Of a DNA stretch of 61,087 bases, positions 1-8,696 are shown piece by piece; within the stretch, counting starts at the first letter, position 1; each line of letters starts with the position of its first letter. The stretch lies in assembly GCA_020853755.1 (NCBI GenBank), contig JADYYG010000033.1, positions 1 through 61,087 of the forward strand, written 5' to 3'. This stretch comes from Dehalococcoidia bacterium (GTDB lineage Bacteria > Chloroflexota > Dehalococcoidia > Tepidiformales > Tepidiformaceae). The translations under genes were made by a program, and so were the position numbers. Under the pieces are notes generated by a model. That model saw only the letters and a program-made list of their open reading frames with translations, had not been told where the DNA came from and did not search any database.

Positions 1-232
1 GGGCACCCCCCTTCTATTCCCGGGACTCCCTCGCTGATTCACCCCCCGTGAGGTACGAGGGTCTACGCAATTGTTTACACAGTTTCCAGTCTCCCGGAAC
101 TGTCTCACATGTCTTCGGACCTGATCAACCCTTTCCTCCCGCTTACGGAACTTTCGTCTACCGTGGACTGGGCCAGTCGCTATCGTGATACACTGGTTTC
201 TACCGTCCGGTAAGCACGTCCAAGGAGATCGA
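1..232. other. left-edge non-coding stretch
   Basis: I see no convincing coding frame on either strand before the small gene starting at 233. The stretch is less GC-rich than its surroundings around 70-100 and 180-210. It probably carries the promoter of the small gene, but I cannot place -35 and -10 boxes with confidence. Confidence 0.4.
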
Positions 233-451
233 ATGACAGATACGAAAACGCACGGGGCAGTTGGGTCTGCGCTTTGCCGTCACCACTGGGTGATCGAGAC
301 CCCGAACGGCTCGGTCAGCAGCGGCCGCTGCAAGCGCTGCGGTGTCGCGAAAGAATTTCGCAACTCGGCCGAAGACCCGCTCTGGGACAATGACAGTTTC
401 AGCCTCAACGGCTCTCGCTATCGCGGGCGCCGCGCGTCTTCCGATTCCTGA
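233..451 (+). CDS. small zinc-ribbon-like protein
   Basis: A 72-residue protein of unknown function. It has one His-rich start (CRHHW) and one CxxC knuckle (CKRC), with a Cys near residue 14 and the CxxC pair near residues 33-36, so a single zinc-binding ribbon is plausible. The start at 233 is chosen because an AGGAG ribosome-binding site lies at 223-227, five bases before the ATG; an in-frame upstream ATG at 185 has no such site. It is a free-standing gene closed by the strong hairpin at 478-504. Function is not recognised; the metal-binding reading rests on Cys/His spacing only. Confidence 0.7.
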   Translation: MTDTKTHGAVGSALCRHHWVIETPNGSVSSGRCKRCGVAKEFRNSAEDPLWDNDSFSLNGSRYRGRRASSDS

Positions 452-477
452 CAGTACGGTTCTGACCGAAACAACGC

Positions 478-507
478 AGAGGCCGGGCACTTCGCCCGGC
501 CTCTTTG
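478..507 (+). terminator. Rho-independent terminator
   Basis: An 11-bp perfect stem (AGAGGCCGGGC / GCCCGGCCTCT, arms 478-488 and 494-504) with a 5-nt loop, followed by a short T run. It follows the small gene ending at 451 and precedes pyrD. Confidence 0.8.
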
Positions 508-529
508 CCTGCCTGCTTGATAGACTGAG

Positions 530-1468
530 GTGATGCGCCCATCCCTGTCAGTGGACATCGCCCCCGGGCGAAAGAACAGCCTCGTCCTCAAGAACCCTGT
601 GATGCCGGCAAGCGGCTGTTTCAGTTGGGGCCAGGAGTTCGCCCGGCACTTCGATATCTCCGCACTCGGAGCCGTGGTGTCAAAGGGTGTGACCATGGCG
701 CCGCGCCAGGGCAACCCACAGCCGCGTGTTGCCGAAACGCCGGCAGGCATGCTGAACTCCATCGGACTCCAGAACATCGGCATCGATGCCTGCATCTCCG
801 ATATGGCGCCGATCTGGACCCGGTGGGACGTGCCAGTCATCGTCAACGTGGCCGGGGACACCGTGGAGGAGTTCGGCGAGATGGCACGAATGCTCGACGG
901 TGTACCGGGGATCGCCGCGATCGAACTGAACATCAGCTGCCCGAACGTCGATATGGGTGGCATCGAAATCGGGCAGGACGTTGGCGCTTCTGCCAGGGCC
1001 ACGCGTGCTGCGGTTCGCAACACGGACCTGCCGGTGATCGTCAAGATCACGCCGAACGTGACTGACCCGGTAAGTCTCGCCCGGGCCTGCGAAGCCGAGG
1101 GCGCCGCAGCCATCTGCGCCATCAACACAGTGCTGGGCCTGGCAATCGACGTGCGCCGGCAGCGGCCGGTGCTGCCCCGTGCCCGGGGCGGCGTCAGCGG
1201 CCCGGCCATCAAGCCAATCGCCCTCCGCATCGTGTATGACATCGCCCGCGCGGTGAACGTACCGGTCATCGGCTGTGGCGGGGTCGGCAGCGGCCAGGAC
1301 GCGGTCGAGTTCCTCATGGCCGGTGCGACCGCCGTGCAGGTTGGTACGGCAACATTCGCGAACCCGCGCGCGCTGCTCGATGTGATCGAGGGCCTCGAAG
1401 CGTGGATGAGCGCGAACGGCGTGGCCGACGTGAACGACCTGATCGGGGCCTCATTCCGGTCCGCCTGA
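530..1468 (+). CDS. pyrD: dihydroorotate dehydrogenase, class 1 (PyrDB-like)
   Basis: Oxidises dihydroorotate to orotate in pyrimidine synthesis, using FMN; cytosolic. The 312 residues give the complete TIM-barrel. NISCPN at about 134-139 carries the catalytic base Cys137, which marks class 1 rather than the membrane-bound class 2 (Ser). Other landmarks are SKG at 51-53, KITPN at 172-176, GGVSGPAIKP at 220-229 and the FMN phosphate loop CGGVGSG at 249-255. Class 1B enzymes normally partner with an FeS/FAD subunit (PyrK), which is not in this window. The start may be GTG 530 or ATG 533; both sit behind a TGAGG motif. It stands alone after a terminator and before tRNA-Pro. Confidence 0.93.
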   Translation: MMRPSLSVDIAPGRKNSLVLKNPVMPASGCFSWGQEFARHFDISALGAVVSKGVTMAPRQGNPQPRVAETPAGMLNSIGLQNIGIDACISDMAPIWTRWDVPVIVNVAGDTVEEFGEMARMLDGVPGIAAIELNISCPNVDMGGIEIGQDVGASARATRAAVRNTDLPVIVKITPNVTDPVSLARACEAEGAAAICAINTVLGLAIDVRRQRPVLPRARGGVSGPAIKPIALRIVYDIARAVNVPVIGCGGVGSGQDAVEFLMAGATAVQVGTATFANPRALLDVIEGLEAWMSANGVADVNDLIGASFRSA

Positions 1469-1506
1469 GTGGGCTGATACGGGCTGCGCTGCTACGCTGG
1501 CCGCCA

Positions 1507-1584
1507 CGGGGTGTAGCTCAGCCTGGTCAGAGTGCTTGCTTTGGGAGCAAGAGGTCCCGCGTTCGAATCGCGGCACCCCGACCA
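1507..1584 (+). tRNA. tRNA-Pro(TGG)
   Basis: A complete cloverleaf: acceptor arm CGGGGTG (1507-1513) pairs with CACCCCG (1574-1580), the T-arm carries GTTCGAATC, and the anticodon stem CTTGC/GCAAG encloses loop TTTGGGA, giving anticodon TGG. The discriminator base A and a genomically encoded CCA (1582-1584) follow. Confidence 0.96.
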
Positions 1585-1719
1585 GAAGTTTCCGCCTGCA
1601 ACAGATGCGTTTCGAACCTGCTTGCGCAGGCGAGGTACTGACGTTACCTCGGTTTTGCCCGCCGCTTACCCCTGCCCTACCATGACTGGGCATTCACGAC
1701 GTTTCGCCGGGTACCATCC

Positions 1720-2163
1720 ATGACCGAAGAGTTCGGGGTCGACCTTGAGCAGGTGTTCAGGGTGATCGACTCCGCTGACCTGCTGGTGGTCCGATTCCAC
1801 CTCATCGACCGGCGATTGCTGGTCGATTTCCGGACGACGCGTGAGATAGGGCCCATGATCCGCGTGGTGCCACGAGCCGAGTCTATCGAGGACCGGTTCC
1901 GGTCGATCAAACGGCTTCGCCCCGAGTTCCCGATGCCCGAGCGGGTGCCGTCCTTCCAGTGGCCCCGGTCGATGCCGGTGATGCTTGCGTCAGGTGTGTG
2001 GCAGCGCCTCGTGGACAGGCTCTCCTCGCTTGGCTCCGACGAAACCACCGACGAGTGCGGCCGCACGATGGAAGAGCTCCTTCAACTCGAACGGAGCGAG
2101 GTGATCGGCGCCATTCGCGGGGCCGATCATTACCAGACGCTCTGGGAACGGCAACGGATATGA
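1720..2163 (+). CDS. conserved-looking hypothetical protein
   Basis: A soluble 147-residue protein without signal peptide or membrane segment; I do not recognise the family. The first 55 residues alternate hydrophobic and charged positions as in beta strands. The rest is Arg/Glu-rich and helical, ending in an acidic/aromatic stretch (GADHYQTLWER). The stop overlaps the start of the threonine aldolase gene by four bases (ATGA at 2160-2163), so the two are probably translated together. High third-position GC supports that it is real. Confidence 0.7.
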   Translation: MTEEFGVDLEQVFRVIDSADLLVVRFHLIDRRLLVDFRTTREIGPMIRVVPRAESIEDRFRSIKRLRPEFPMPERVPSFQWPRSMPVMLASGVWQRLVDRLSSLGSDETTDECGRTMEELLQLERSEVIGAIRGADHYQTLWERQRI

Positions 2164-3197
2164 CATCGGCGATTGACCTTCGCAGCGACACGGTTTCCCG
2201 TCCTTCGGACGCAATGCGTGCTGCGATGGCTGTCGCTCCCGTCGGTGACGACGTTTTCGGCGATGATCCGACGGTCGCACTGCTGGAAGAGCGGGCGGCT
2301 GAGGTGATGGGAAAGGAAGCGGCAGTCTTCGTGCCCAGCGGGACGATGGCGAACCTGGTCGCGGTGCTCACCCACACAAAGCCCGGGGACGAGATCATCC
2401 TCGGTGACCAGAACCACATCTTTCAGTACGAGCTTGCCGGCGCTGCCCGGTTCGGCGGTGTCATCACCCACGCCCTGCCGAATGAGGCGAACGGCGCCCT
2501 CGACCCCAACCAGGTTGCTGCCGCCATTCGCCGAGAGGACATGCACGCCCCGGGTTCGACGCTGCTTTGCCTCGAAAACACCCACAATCGTTGCGGCGGC
2601 GCCGCCGTTCCGGTCGAGACCATCAGTGTGCTGGCTGACGTGGCTCATCAGCGGAAGCTGAGCGTCCACCTTGATGGCGCGCGCATCTTCAACGCAGCGG
2701 CCGCACTCGGTGTACCGGCGCGGCAGATTGCCGAATCATGCGACAGCGTTTCCTTTTGCCTCTCGAAGGGCCTCGGCTGCCCAATCGGCTCCGTCCTGTG
2801 TGGATCGCATGACTTCGTCCAGCGAGCACGGCGCAACCGGAAGATGCTTGGCGGCGGAATGCGCCAGGTCGGGATCATCGCCGCGGCCGGGCTGTACGCC
2901 CTCGAGAATAACGTCACCAGGCTCGCGGAAGACCACGCGAATGCGCGCGCGCTGGCTGATGGACTGCGGGAATTGGGGCCATTCCGTCCGAACTCCCCGG
3001 AGACCAACATCGTCATCGTGGACATCGTTCGGGGGTCGCTCGACGGGTGGCTGGACGCATTCGCCCGGGAAGGCGTCCAGGGCGTGGCGTTCGGGCCGCA
3101 GCGGATGCGCCTCGTAACGCATATCAACATAACGCGTGCCGACATCGACGACGCCCTCGGCCGAATCCAGGCCGCCGTAGGAGCCACCGCAGTTTGA
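2160..3197 (+). CDS. ltaE: low-specificity L-threonine aldolase
   Basis: A PLP enzyme (fold type I) cleaving L-threonine or L-allo-threonine to glycine and acetaldehyde. The 345 residues are the family's usual length. Diagnostic segments are the N-terminal IDLRSDTVSRP (5-15), VPSGTMAN (58-65), HLDGARIFNA (170-179) and SFCLSKGLGCPIGS (198-211) with the PLP lysine at about 203. The ATG at 2160 is chosen because it forms the ATGA overlap with the gene before and fits the family's N-terminus; the frame is open further upstream. Its stop overlaps the lipoprotein gene that follows (TTGA). Confidence 0.93.
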   Translation: MTSAIDLRSDTVSRPSDAMRAAMAVAPVGDDVFGDDPTVALLEERAAEVMGKEAAVFVPSGTMANLVAVLTHTKPGDEIILGDQNHIFQYELAGAARFGGVITHALPNEANGALDPNQVAAAIRREDMHAPGSTLLCLENTHNRCGGAAVPVETISVLADVAHQRKLSVHLDGARIFNAAAALGVPARQIAESCDSVSFCLSKGLGCPIGSVLCGSHDFVQRARRNRKMLGGGMRQVGIIAAAGLYALENNVTRLAEDHANARALADGLRELGPFRPNSPETNIVIVDIVRGSLDGWLDAFAREGVQGVAFGPQRMRLVTHINITRADIDDALGRIQAAVGATAV

Positions 3198-3946
3198 AAA
3201 CCCGCTTCCTTGTCCTCACCTGTGCCGTCGCCGGCGCAGTCCTCCTCTCTTCGTGTGCATCGAACGACGAGAAGACCCTGAGCAACGTGTTCGTGCACGT
3301 CCCATGGATCGCCAACGAAACAAACGAGTACAACCTCGTGATCGAGAACGACCAGGTCTACGGCAGCTGCACGCTCGAAACGAAGCTAAACGACGGTGGA
3401 CCAAACACGCGCCTCAACCGTCTCTGCGGCGATGGCGAGAACCGTGATGACGGCACCGTCCTCGTTGACCCGGCAACGCTCAGGCCGATTGAGGCGAAGC
3501 GAACTTCGGAACGGAAAGACAGCGAGGTCTCGTTCACGAGCACCTATCACGAGACCGGCGTGACCTTCGTCTCGGACGAGAACGGCAAGAAGCGCACAAC
3601 GGAACGTGAACTGCCGAAACCCGATGCCAACAGCCCCGACCCGGGGTACTACGATGACGAGTCGCTGTTGTGGCTTGTCCGTGGCATCGACCTGCGTGAA
3701 GGTTACGAAGGGACGTACCAGAACATCAGCGCGGGTACCGGGCAGACATTCTGGGTCGACCTGAAGGTGGAAAAGCAGGAGCGGGTGAAGGTGCCGGCCG
3801 GCGAGTTCATGGCGTGGAAGGTGCGGATCAGCACCAGCACCGTCACACAGTTCGCCTGGGTCGATGTGGAGAGCCCGAACCGCCTTGTCCAGGCCCGTAT
3901 CAACGGTGTCCAGGATGTGATCTACAAACTGGTCCGTACGCAATAG
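3194..3946 (+). CDS. predicted lipoprotein
   Basis: A 250-residue exported protein of unknown function. Residues 1-21 form a lipoprotein signal: basic MKTR, hydrophobic stretch, then LLSSC with the lipidated Cys at 21. The mature part is hydrophilic, likely beta-rich, and mentions no catalytic motif I recognise; the C-terminal half (KVPAGEFMAWKV, FAWVDVESPNRLVQ) resembles DUF3108-type beta-barrel lipoproteins, which is a loose similarity. The unusual TTG start is chosen because it overlaps the ltaE stop by four bases (3194-3197) and puts the signal peptide at the N-terminus. Likely co-transcribed with ltaE. Confidence 0.75.
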   Translation: MKTRFLVLTCAVAGAVLLSSCASNDEKTLSNVFVHVPWIANETNEYNLVIENDQVYGSCTLETKLNDGGPNTRLNRLCGDGENRDDGTVLVDPATLRPIEAKRTSERKDSEVSFTSTYHETGVTFVSDENGKKRTTERELPKPDANSPDPGYYDDESLLWLVRGIDLREGYEGTYQNISAGTGQTFWVDLKVEKQERVKVPAGEFMAWKVRISTSTVTQFAWVDVESPNRLVQARINGVQDVIYKLVRTQ

Positions 3947-4144
3947 CGGACGGACTAACCCTATCCGAAGCCGCGAAAAACGGGCCTCCCCCCGGCCCCA
4001 GGAGCGGCGATTCGGAGCCGTGCGCGCCGTTGACAAGAACTTCACGCGCTTATGTCCGAAGGGGGTCGAAATCGTGCTTGACACCGCATCGCTGCGTCAC
4101 GAAGATGCCACAACGCTTCCTGTAACCAGACGCTCGGACGTGCG

Positions 4145-4819
4145 ATGACATCCGTTTTCGTTATTAGCCGCGAACCTCGAATGCGCTCCACGGTCAGCGA
4201 ATATTTGCGCGGCCGGGGCTACGACACGGCGTCCGCCGGGAACTACGACGCGGCGATCGAACATCTGGCGAGCTACCGTCACGATGCCATCGTGACCGAC
4301 GTCCAGGGCCTTCCCGGCGGCGAGGAAGGCGTGAACTTCGCCCAGTTCAACCAGTGGGTGGCGAACGCGTACCGTTCGGCGGCCCCTGCCATGGTCTACC
4401 TCTTGCGCAAGGGCGCCCGCCGCCCGCACTTCCGGATCGACGGCGCCGTTATCAAGAAGCCGTTCCCGATCGAGGCCCTTGGCGAGGCGCTGCGGGAGCG
4501 TGTGGGCCACCCAAAGCGAGGCAAGACCGAGCCGGGAATCGACCTCGACCTGTCATCAAACACCCTCCGTGCCGGAGTCCGGGAAGCCCACCTGACGAAC
4601 ATCGAAGCGACCCTCCTGGCCTACCTGATGGAGCACGAGGGCGAGATCCTGCATCCCCGCGATCTGCTCGTGGATGTCTGGCAATATCACGACCCGGCCG
4701 GCGCCAGCACCCTCGTTCGCGCCCACGTCAGCAACCTGCGCCGCAAGCTTCGCCATGTGCTCGGCAGCGATGACCAGATTCAGACTATCCGCGGCAAGGG
4801 CTATCGGTTCTCAGCCTGA
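4145..4819 (+). CDS. OmpR/PhoB-type response regulator, orphan
   Basis: A 224-residue DNA-binding regulator. Residues 1-120 are a receiver-like domain: the phospho-acceptor Asp (Asp52 in IVTD) and the conserved Lys (KKPF near 104) are present, but the acidic pair near the N-terminus is reduced to Glu10 (ISREP). Residues about 130-224 form a winged helix ending in the family signature RGKGYRFSA, with the recognition-helix region RAHVSNLRRKLR. No histidine kinase lies nearby, so its signal is unknown. About 200 nt of non-coding sequence precede it; it is followed at 28 nt by an LLM oxidoreductase gene. Confidence 0.88.
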   Translation: MTSVFVISREPRMRSTVSEYLRGRGYDTASAGNYDAAIEHLASYRHDAIVTDVQGLPGGEEGVNFAQFNQWVANAYRSAAPAMVYLLRKGARRPHFRIDGAVIKKPFPIEALGEALRERVGHPKRGKTEPGIDLDLSSNTLRAGVREAHLTNIEATLLAYLMEHEGEILHPRDLLVDVWQYHDPAGASTLVRAHVSNLRRKLRHVLGSDDQIQTIRGKGYRFSA

Positions 4820-4847
4820 ACCCTAAGTACAGCACTAAAGGATCACA

Positions 4848-5888
4848 ATGAAACTCGCTACCGGTATTGGCTATTCCGGCGCTTCCATGCGCATCGATAT
4901 GGACTTCATCCTGGAAGTCGAGCGGCTCGGCTACGACTCTGTTTGGGCTGCCGAGGCATATGGCTCCGATGCGGTCACGCCGCTGGCGTACATCGCGGCG
5001 CTGACCACGCGGATCAAGCTGGGGACGAGCATCATGCAGATCCCAGGGCGAACACCGGCCATGTGCGCGATGACGATGTCCACCCTGGACGCCATCTCGG
5101 GCGGGCGCGCACTTGTCGGTCTCGGATTGAGCGGCCCGCAGGTGGTGGAGGGCTGGCACGGCGTGCCCTACGGCAAGCCCGCCGCCCGGACCCGCGAGTA
5201 CGTAGAAATCCTGCGCAAGATCTGGGCCCGTGAAGAGCCGGTGAGCTACCACGGCCAGGAATACCAGATGCCCTACACCGGCCCGGGGGCGAGCGGCCTT
5301 GGTAAGCCGCTGAAGAGCATCCTCCACGGCCGGCAGCTGCCGGTGTACCTGGCCACCATGGGGCCGATCAACATCCGCAACACCGCGGAGCTGGCCGACG
5401 GATGGCTCCCCATCTGGTTCTCCCCGAAGCGGATGGACCTGTTCCGGCCTTCGCTGGAGGAAGGTTTCAAGCGCGCGGGCAACGGCAAGGGCTACAAGGA
5501 CTTCGATATTGCCGCCGGCTGCAACGTAGCTATCGGCGACGACGTGAAGGCGTTGCTCGCAGCTCAGAAGCCGAACCTCGCCCTTTATATGGGCGGTATG
5601 GGCGCGAAGGAGAAGAACTTCCACAACGAGATGGCGGTCCGCTACGGGTATGGCGAAGCGGCGGCGCGCATCCAGGAGTTGTACCTCGGCGGGCGCAAGC
5701 AGGAAGCCGCTGACGCCGTTCCGGACGAACTCGTCGACGAGATGTCGCTCGTGGGCCCGGTGGAGCGCATCAAGGAGCGCTTCAGGACCTGGGAAGATGC
5801 GGGCGTGACGACGCTCATGGTCCAGAGCCGTCAGCGGGACGCCCTCACGCTCATGGCCGATATCACGGGAGCAAGCAAAGGCGAGTAG
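4848..5888 (+). CDS. LLM-class (F420-dependent type) oxidoreductase
   Basis: A luciferase-like TIM-barrel flavin or F420 oxidoreductase, 346 residues; substrate unknown. Recognisable are the N-terminal [23 protein letters not shown] region, [15 protein letters not shown] (core strand and cofactor pocket), the [17 protein letters not shown] segment that typifies F420-type members, and GVTTLMVQ near the end. A ribosome-binding site AAGGA sits seven bases before the ATG. It is one of four members of this superfamily in the window (others at 37830, 39620 and 47373). FMN versus F420 cannot be settled from sequence alone. Confidence 0.88.
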   Translation: MKLATGIGYSGASMRIDMDFILEVERLGYDSVWAAEAYGSDAVTPLAYIAALTTRIKLGTSIMQIPGRTPAMCAMTMSTLDAISGGRALVGLGLSGPQVVEGWHGVPYGKPAARTREYVEILRKIWAREEPVSYHGQEYQMPYTGPGASGLGKPLKSILHGRQLPVYLATMGPINIRNTAELADGWLPIWFSPKRMDLFRPSLEEGFKRAGNGKGYKDFDIAAGCNVAIGDDVKALLAAQKPNLALYMGGMGAKEKNFHNEMAVRYGYGEAAARIQELYLGGRKQEAADAVPDELVDEMSLVGPVERIKERFRTWEDAGVTTLMVQSRQRDALTLMADITGASKGE

Positions 5889-5903
5889 GTTCGCGCGAGT
5901 CCG

Positions 5904-6752
5904 CTACTGCAGGATCTGATGGCCTGGTGTGGATTCCCACATCGGCGGCAGCTGATGGTAGCCGCCGCCGGCCGTCCAGCCGCCATCGACGTACAGAATG
6001 TGGCCGGTGACGAACCGCGCCGCATCGCTCGCCAGGTAGACAATGGCGCCTTCGAGGTCCTCCGGTTGCCCGAGGCGGCCCATAGGAGTCCTCGAAATGC
6101 TGTGCTCGCGCGTCGCCGGAGTCGCTTCGAAGACTTTGTCCATCAGTTCGGTGCCATCGAAGTAGGACGGTGCGATGGCATTGACCCGGATCCCTTCTCG
6201 GGCATATTCGAGCGCCAGCACGCGGGTCAGTGCATCGACGCCGCCCTTCGCTGCGTGATACGAAGCGGCGCGAAACTCACTGCCGACACGGCCGAGGATG
6301 GAACTCACGTTGACGATGACGCCTCCGCCCTGGGCCAGCATTTGCTTGCCGGCGAGGCGGCATCCGTTGATGGTGGCGAGGAGATCCAACTCCACGATGG
6401 AGCGCATTCGCTTCAGGCTGCCCTGGTCATGTCTCAGGCCCGAACGGTCGGTGTAGCCGGCGTTGTTCACCATGATGTCCAGCCGCCCGAATTCGGCGAC
6501 CGTCCGTTCAAAGACCGACTCGAACTGCGCCTCGTCGGTGATGTCCGCGCTGATGGCGAGGGCTTTGCCGCCGAAGCTGCGCACCATGTCCGCCGTCTGA
6601 TCGATGAGTTCCTGGCGGCGCGCGGTCACGACCACAGTGGCGCCCGCTCGTGCGAGGCCCCGCGTGAATGCAACGCCAAGGCCGCTGGAAGCGCCGGTCA
6701 CCAGCGCGACCCGGCCCTCCAGGCTGAACAGTTCCATAAGACGCGGATCCAT
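5904..6752 (-). CDS. short-chain dehydrogenase/reductase
   Basis: An NAD(P)-dependent SDR of 282 residues. The nucleotide-binding TGASSGLG lies at 19-26, NNAG at 96-99, the catalytic Ser at 150/151, and Tyr165-xxx-Lys169 (YHAAK). The C-terminus has the classical TGHILYVDGGWTAGGGY. The ATG at 6752 is preferred to upstream in-frame starts because a GGGAGGGG ribosome-binding site lies just ahead and the family N-terminus fits. The acceptor is unknown; relatives include gluconate dehydrogenases and 3-oxoacyl reductases. It converges with the LLM gene ending at 5888. Confidence 0.9.
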   Translation of the reverse strand: MDPRLMELFSLEGRVALVTGASSGLGVAFTRGLARAGATVVVTARRQELIDQTADMVRSFGGKALAISADITDEAQFESVFERTVAEFGRLDIMVNNAGYTDRSGLRHDQGSLKRMRSIVELDLLATINGCRLAGKQMLAQGGGVIVNVSSILGRVGSEFRAASYHAAKGGVDALTRVLALEYAREGIRVNAIAPSYFDGTELMDKVFEATPATREHSISRTPMGRLGQPEDLEGAIVYLASDAARFVTGHILYVDGGWTAGGGYHQLPPMWESTPGHQILQ

Positions 6753-6801
6753 GAACCCCTCCCCCAAAGCGTGGCCGGAATGGTACACGCCCGCCCGGAG
6801 T

Positions 6802-7401
6802 TCAGGCGATGACGCGGGCAGCGGGCCGTCCCGGGCGCATCCGCTCCGCTTCGATGATGCGTGCAACTTCCTCGATCGTCGCCTCAAGCTCGCCGTGACG
6901 GTTGTGAACGACGTAATCGTTGTTCAACGCATCAGCCAGTTCTGCATCGAGTTCGGCGGCCCTGCGTTCCAGTGACGCTTCATCCTCACTGTCGCGGCCA
7001 TCGAGCCGGGCCCGCAAGACGCTGGCGTCTTCCGCCATCAGGAAGATGAAGATGGCCCCGGCCAGTTTTTTTCGCCATGTGCGTGCGCCCTGCACGTCCG
7101 TGCGGATGATGACGTCTTCGCCTTTGGACAGCGGCTTTTCAAGCTCGGAGCGTTCGAGACCCTTGAGGTCGCCGTAGACCTCGGCCCACTCAATAAAGTC
7201 TCCCTTGCCGACCTTCTCCATGAATTCGGTGTGGGTCAGGAAGTGGTAGTGATTCCCGCTCCGTTCGCCCTTCCTGGGCTTCCGGTCGGTGGAACTGGTT
7301 GCGCGGTGGATGCCCGTACGTTTCCGCAGTTCATCGATCACCGAGTCCTTCCCGACTCCGGAGGGACCGTGCATCACGATGATCAGCGGCGGTGGCTTCA
7401 C
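6802..7401 (-). CDS. gmk: guanylate kinase-like nucleoside monophosphate kinase
   Basis: Phosphorylates (d)GMP to (d)GDP with ATP. The 199 residues match the family. The P-loop is GPSGVGKDS at 12-20; the GMP-binding part has RKPRKGERSGNHYHF (about 40-54) and the E-x-x-x-VYGD region. The usual GNYYGT loop is changed to GDLKGLE, so GMP recognition may be altered. It starts with GTG, overlapping the aroA stop by four bases (GTGA). In many bacteria this slot behind aroA is held by cytidylate kinase (cmk); here a gmk-type kinase sits there. Confidence 0.85.
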   Translation of the reverse strand: MKPPPLIIVMHGPSGVGKDSVIDELRKRTGIHRATSSTDRKPRKGERSGNHYHFLTHTEFMEKVGKGDFIEWAEVYGDLKGLERSELEKPLSKGEDVIIRTDVQGARTWRKKLAGAIFIFLMAEDASVLRARLDGRDSEDEASLERRAAELDAELADALNNDYVVHNRHGELEATIEEVARIIEAERMRPGRPAARVIA

Positions 7402-8696
7402 GCCTTGATCATGCCGCCTGTAGCGGCGCGCGCAAGGTCTTCCCAGAACCCGGGATAGGAAACGCCAACGGCATCGTTGTCGATTCGGGTCTCCCCGTCT
7501 GCGAGGGCGCCCGCGATGGCGGCCAGCATGCCCACGCGATGGTCCCCCCGTCCGTCCAGTCGCGCGCCGTGGAGCGGTGTTGGGCCGTGGACGACAAACC
7601 CATCGGCGCGGGCTTCGATACGCGCGCCCATCTTCGTCAGCAGGTCGACTGTCGTCTCGACTCGGTTCGACTCCTTCACCACCAACTCCTGGGCGTCGCG
7701 AACAACGGTTTCGCCTTCCGCAAAGCAGCCGAGCAGCGCGACCAACGGCAACTCATCGATGGCACGCGGTACGAGGCTACCGGAGACGGTTGCACCCTTC
7801 AGTCGCGAGGTCCGGACGAGGAGGTCCGCGACCGGTTCGCCCCCGCTCAGACGCTCTTCGAGGCGCTCCACGCTCGCCCCCATCGCCGCAAGGATGTCGA
7901 GGAGGCCAGTCCGCGTCTCGTTCGTGTTGACGCCTTCGAGCAGGATCTCGGCGTCGGGGTGGCAGGCTCCGAGGACCAGCCACGGCGCGGCACTCGATAT
8001 GTCGCCGGGTACGCGCAGCGACAGCGGTTCGAGGCGCGCTGTGGCAGCCACGGTGATCCTGTTGCCGTCGCGTCGCAGGTTGGCGCCCATTGCGCTGAGC
8101 ATGCGCTCGGTGTGGTCCCGGCTCTTTTCCGGTTCGACCACGGTTGTCTCGCCGTCGGCATACAGGCCTGCGAGCGCGATCGCGGACTTCACCTGGGCGC
8201 TGGCAACCGGGCTTGCGTACTCGATTCCTTTCAGCAAACCACCGGTAATAGCAATTGGAGCGAGCGTGCCGCCCTTGCGAGCCTGGATCGACGCGCCGAG
8301 TTGCCTGAGCGGCGTGATCACCCGGCCCATCGGGCGGGAGCGGAGCGATGCATCGCCGGTGACAACGCTGAACAGCGGCTGCCCGGCAAGCAGTCCGAGC
8401 AGGAGCCGCATGCTGGTTCCGCTGTTCCCGCAATCGAGGACCGAATCAGACTCGAACAGGGAGTGCATCCCGCTGCCGCTGACGCGTGCTGTGGCAGAGC
8501 CTTCCGGCCAGTCGATATCCGCCCCGAGGGCTGCCAGGCAGGCGGCAGTCGAGCGGACATCCTCCGATTCGAGGATGCGTTCGACCACGGCCGAACCCGA
8601 GGCGATGGCGTTGAAGATCAGCGAGCGGTGCGAAATGGACTTGTCGGGCGGGACCTGGATCGTAGCCCGGACGCGGCCGGGACGATTGACGATCAC
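7398..8696 (-). CDS. aroA: 3-phosphoshikimate 1-carboxyvinyltransferase (EPSP synthase)
   Basis: Sixth step of the shikimate pathway: joins shikimate-3-phosphate and PEP. 432 residues, usual length. The N-terminus has PPDKSISHRSLI (17-28) with the conserved Lys and Ser; the central GNSGTSMRLL (about 91-100) and C-terminal DHRVGMLAAI are family signatures. Begins with GTG overlapping the tyrA stop (GTGA, 8693-8696) and ends overlapping the kinase gene, so the three genes are a tightly coupled unit. Confidence 0.96.
   Translation of the reverse strand: MIVNRPGRVRATIQVPPDKSISHRSLIFNAIASGSAVVERILESEDVRSTAACLAALGADIDWPEGSATARVSGSGMHSLFESDSVLDCGNSGTSMRLLLGLLAGQPLFSVVTGDASLRSRPMGRVITPLRQLGASIQARKGGTLAPIAITGGLLKGIEYASPVASAQVKSAIALAGLYADGETTVVEPEKSRDHTERMLSAMGANLRRDGNRITVAATARLEPLSLRVPGDISSAAPWLVLGACHPDAEILLEGVNTNETRTGLLDILAAMGASVERLEERLSGGEPVADLLVRTSRLKGATVSGSLVPRAIDELPLVALLGCFAEGETVVRDAQELVVKESNRVETTVDLLTKMGARIEARADGFVVHGPTPLHGARLDGRGDHRVGMLAAIAGALADGETRIDNDAVGVSYPGFWEDLARAATGGMIKA

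Noticed and set aside
3947..4144. Gene in the spacer before the response regulator
   Set aside because: Frames here are short, without ribosome-binding site, and continue shadows of the lipoprotein gene.
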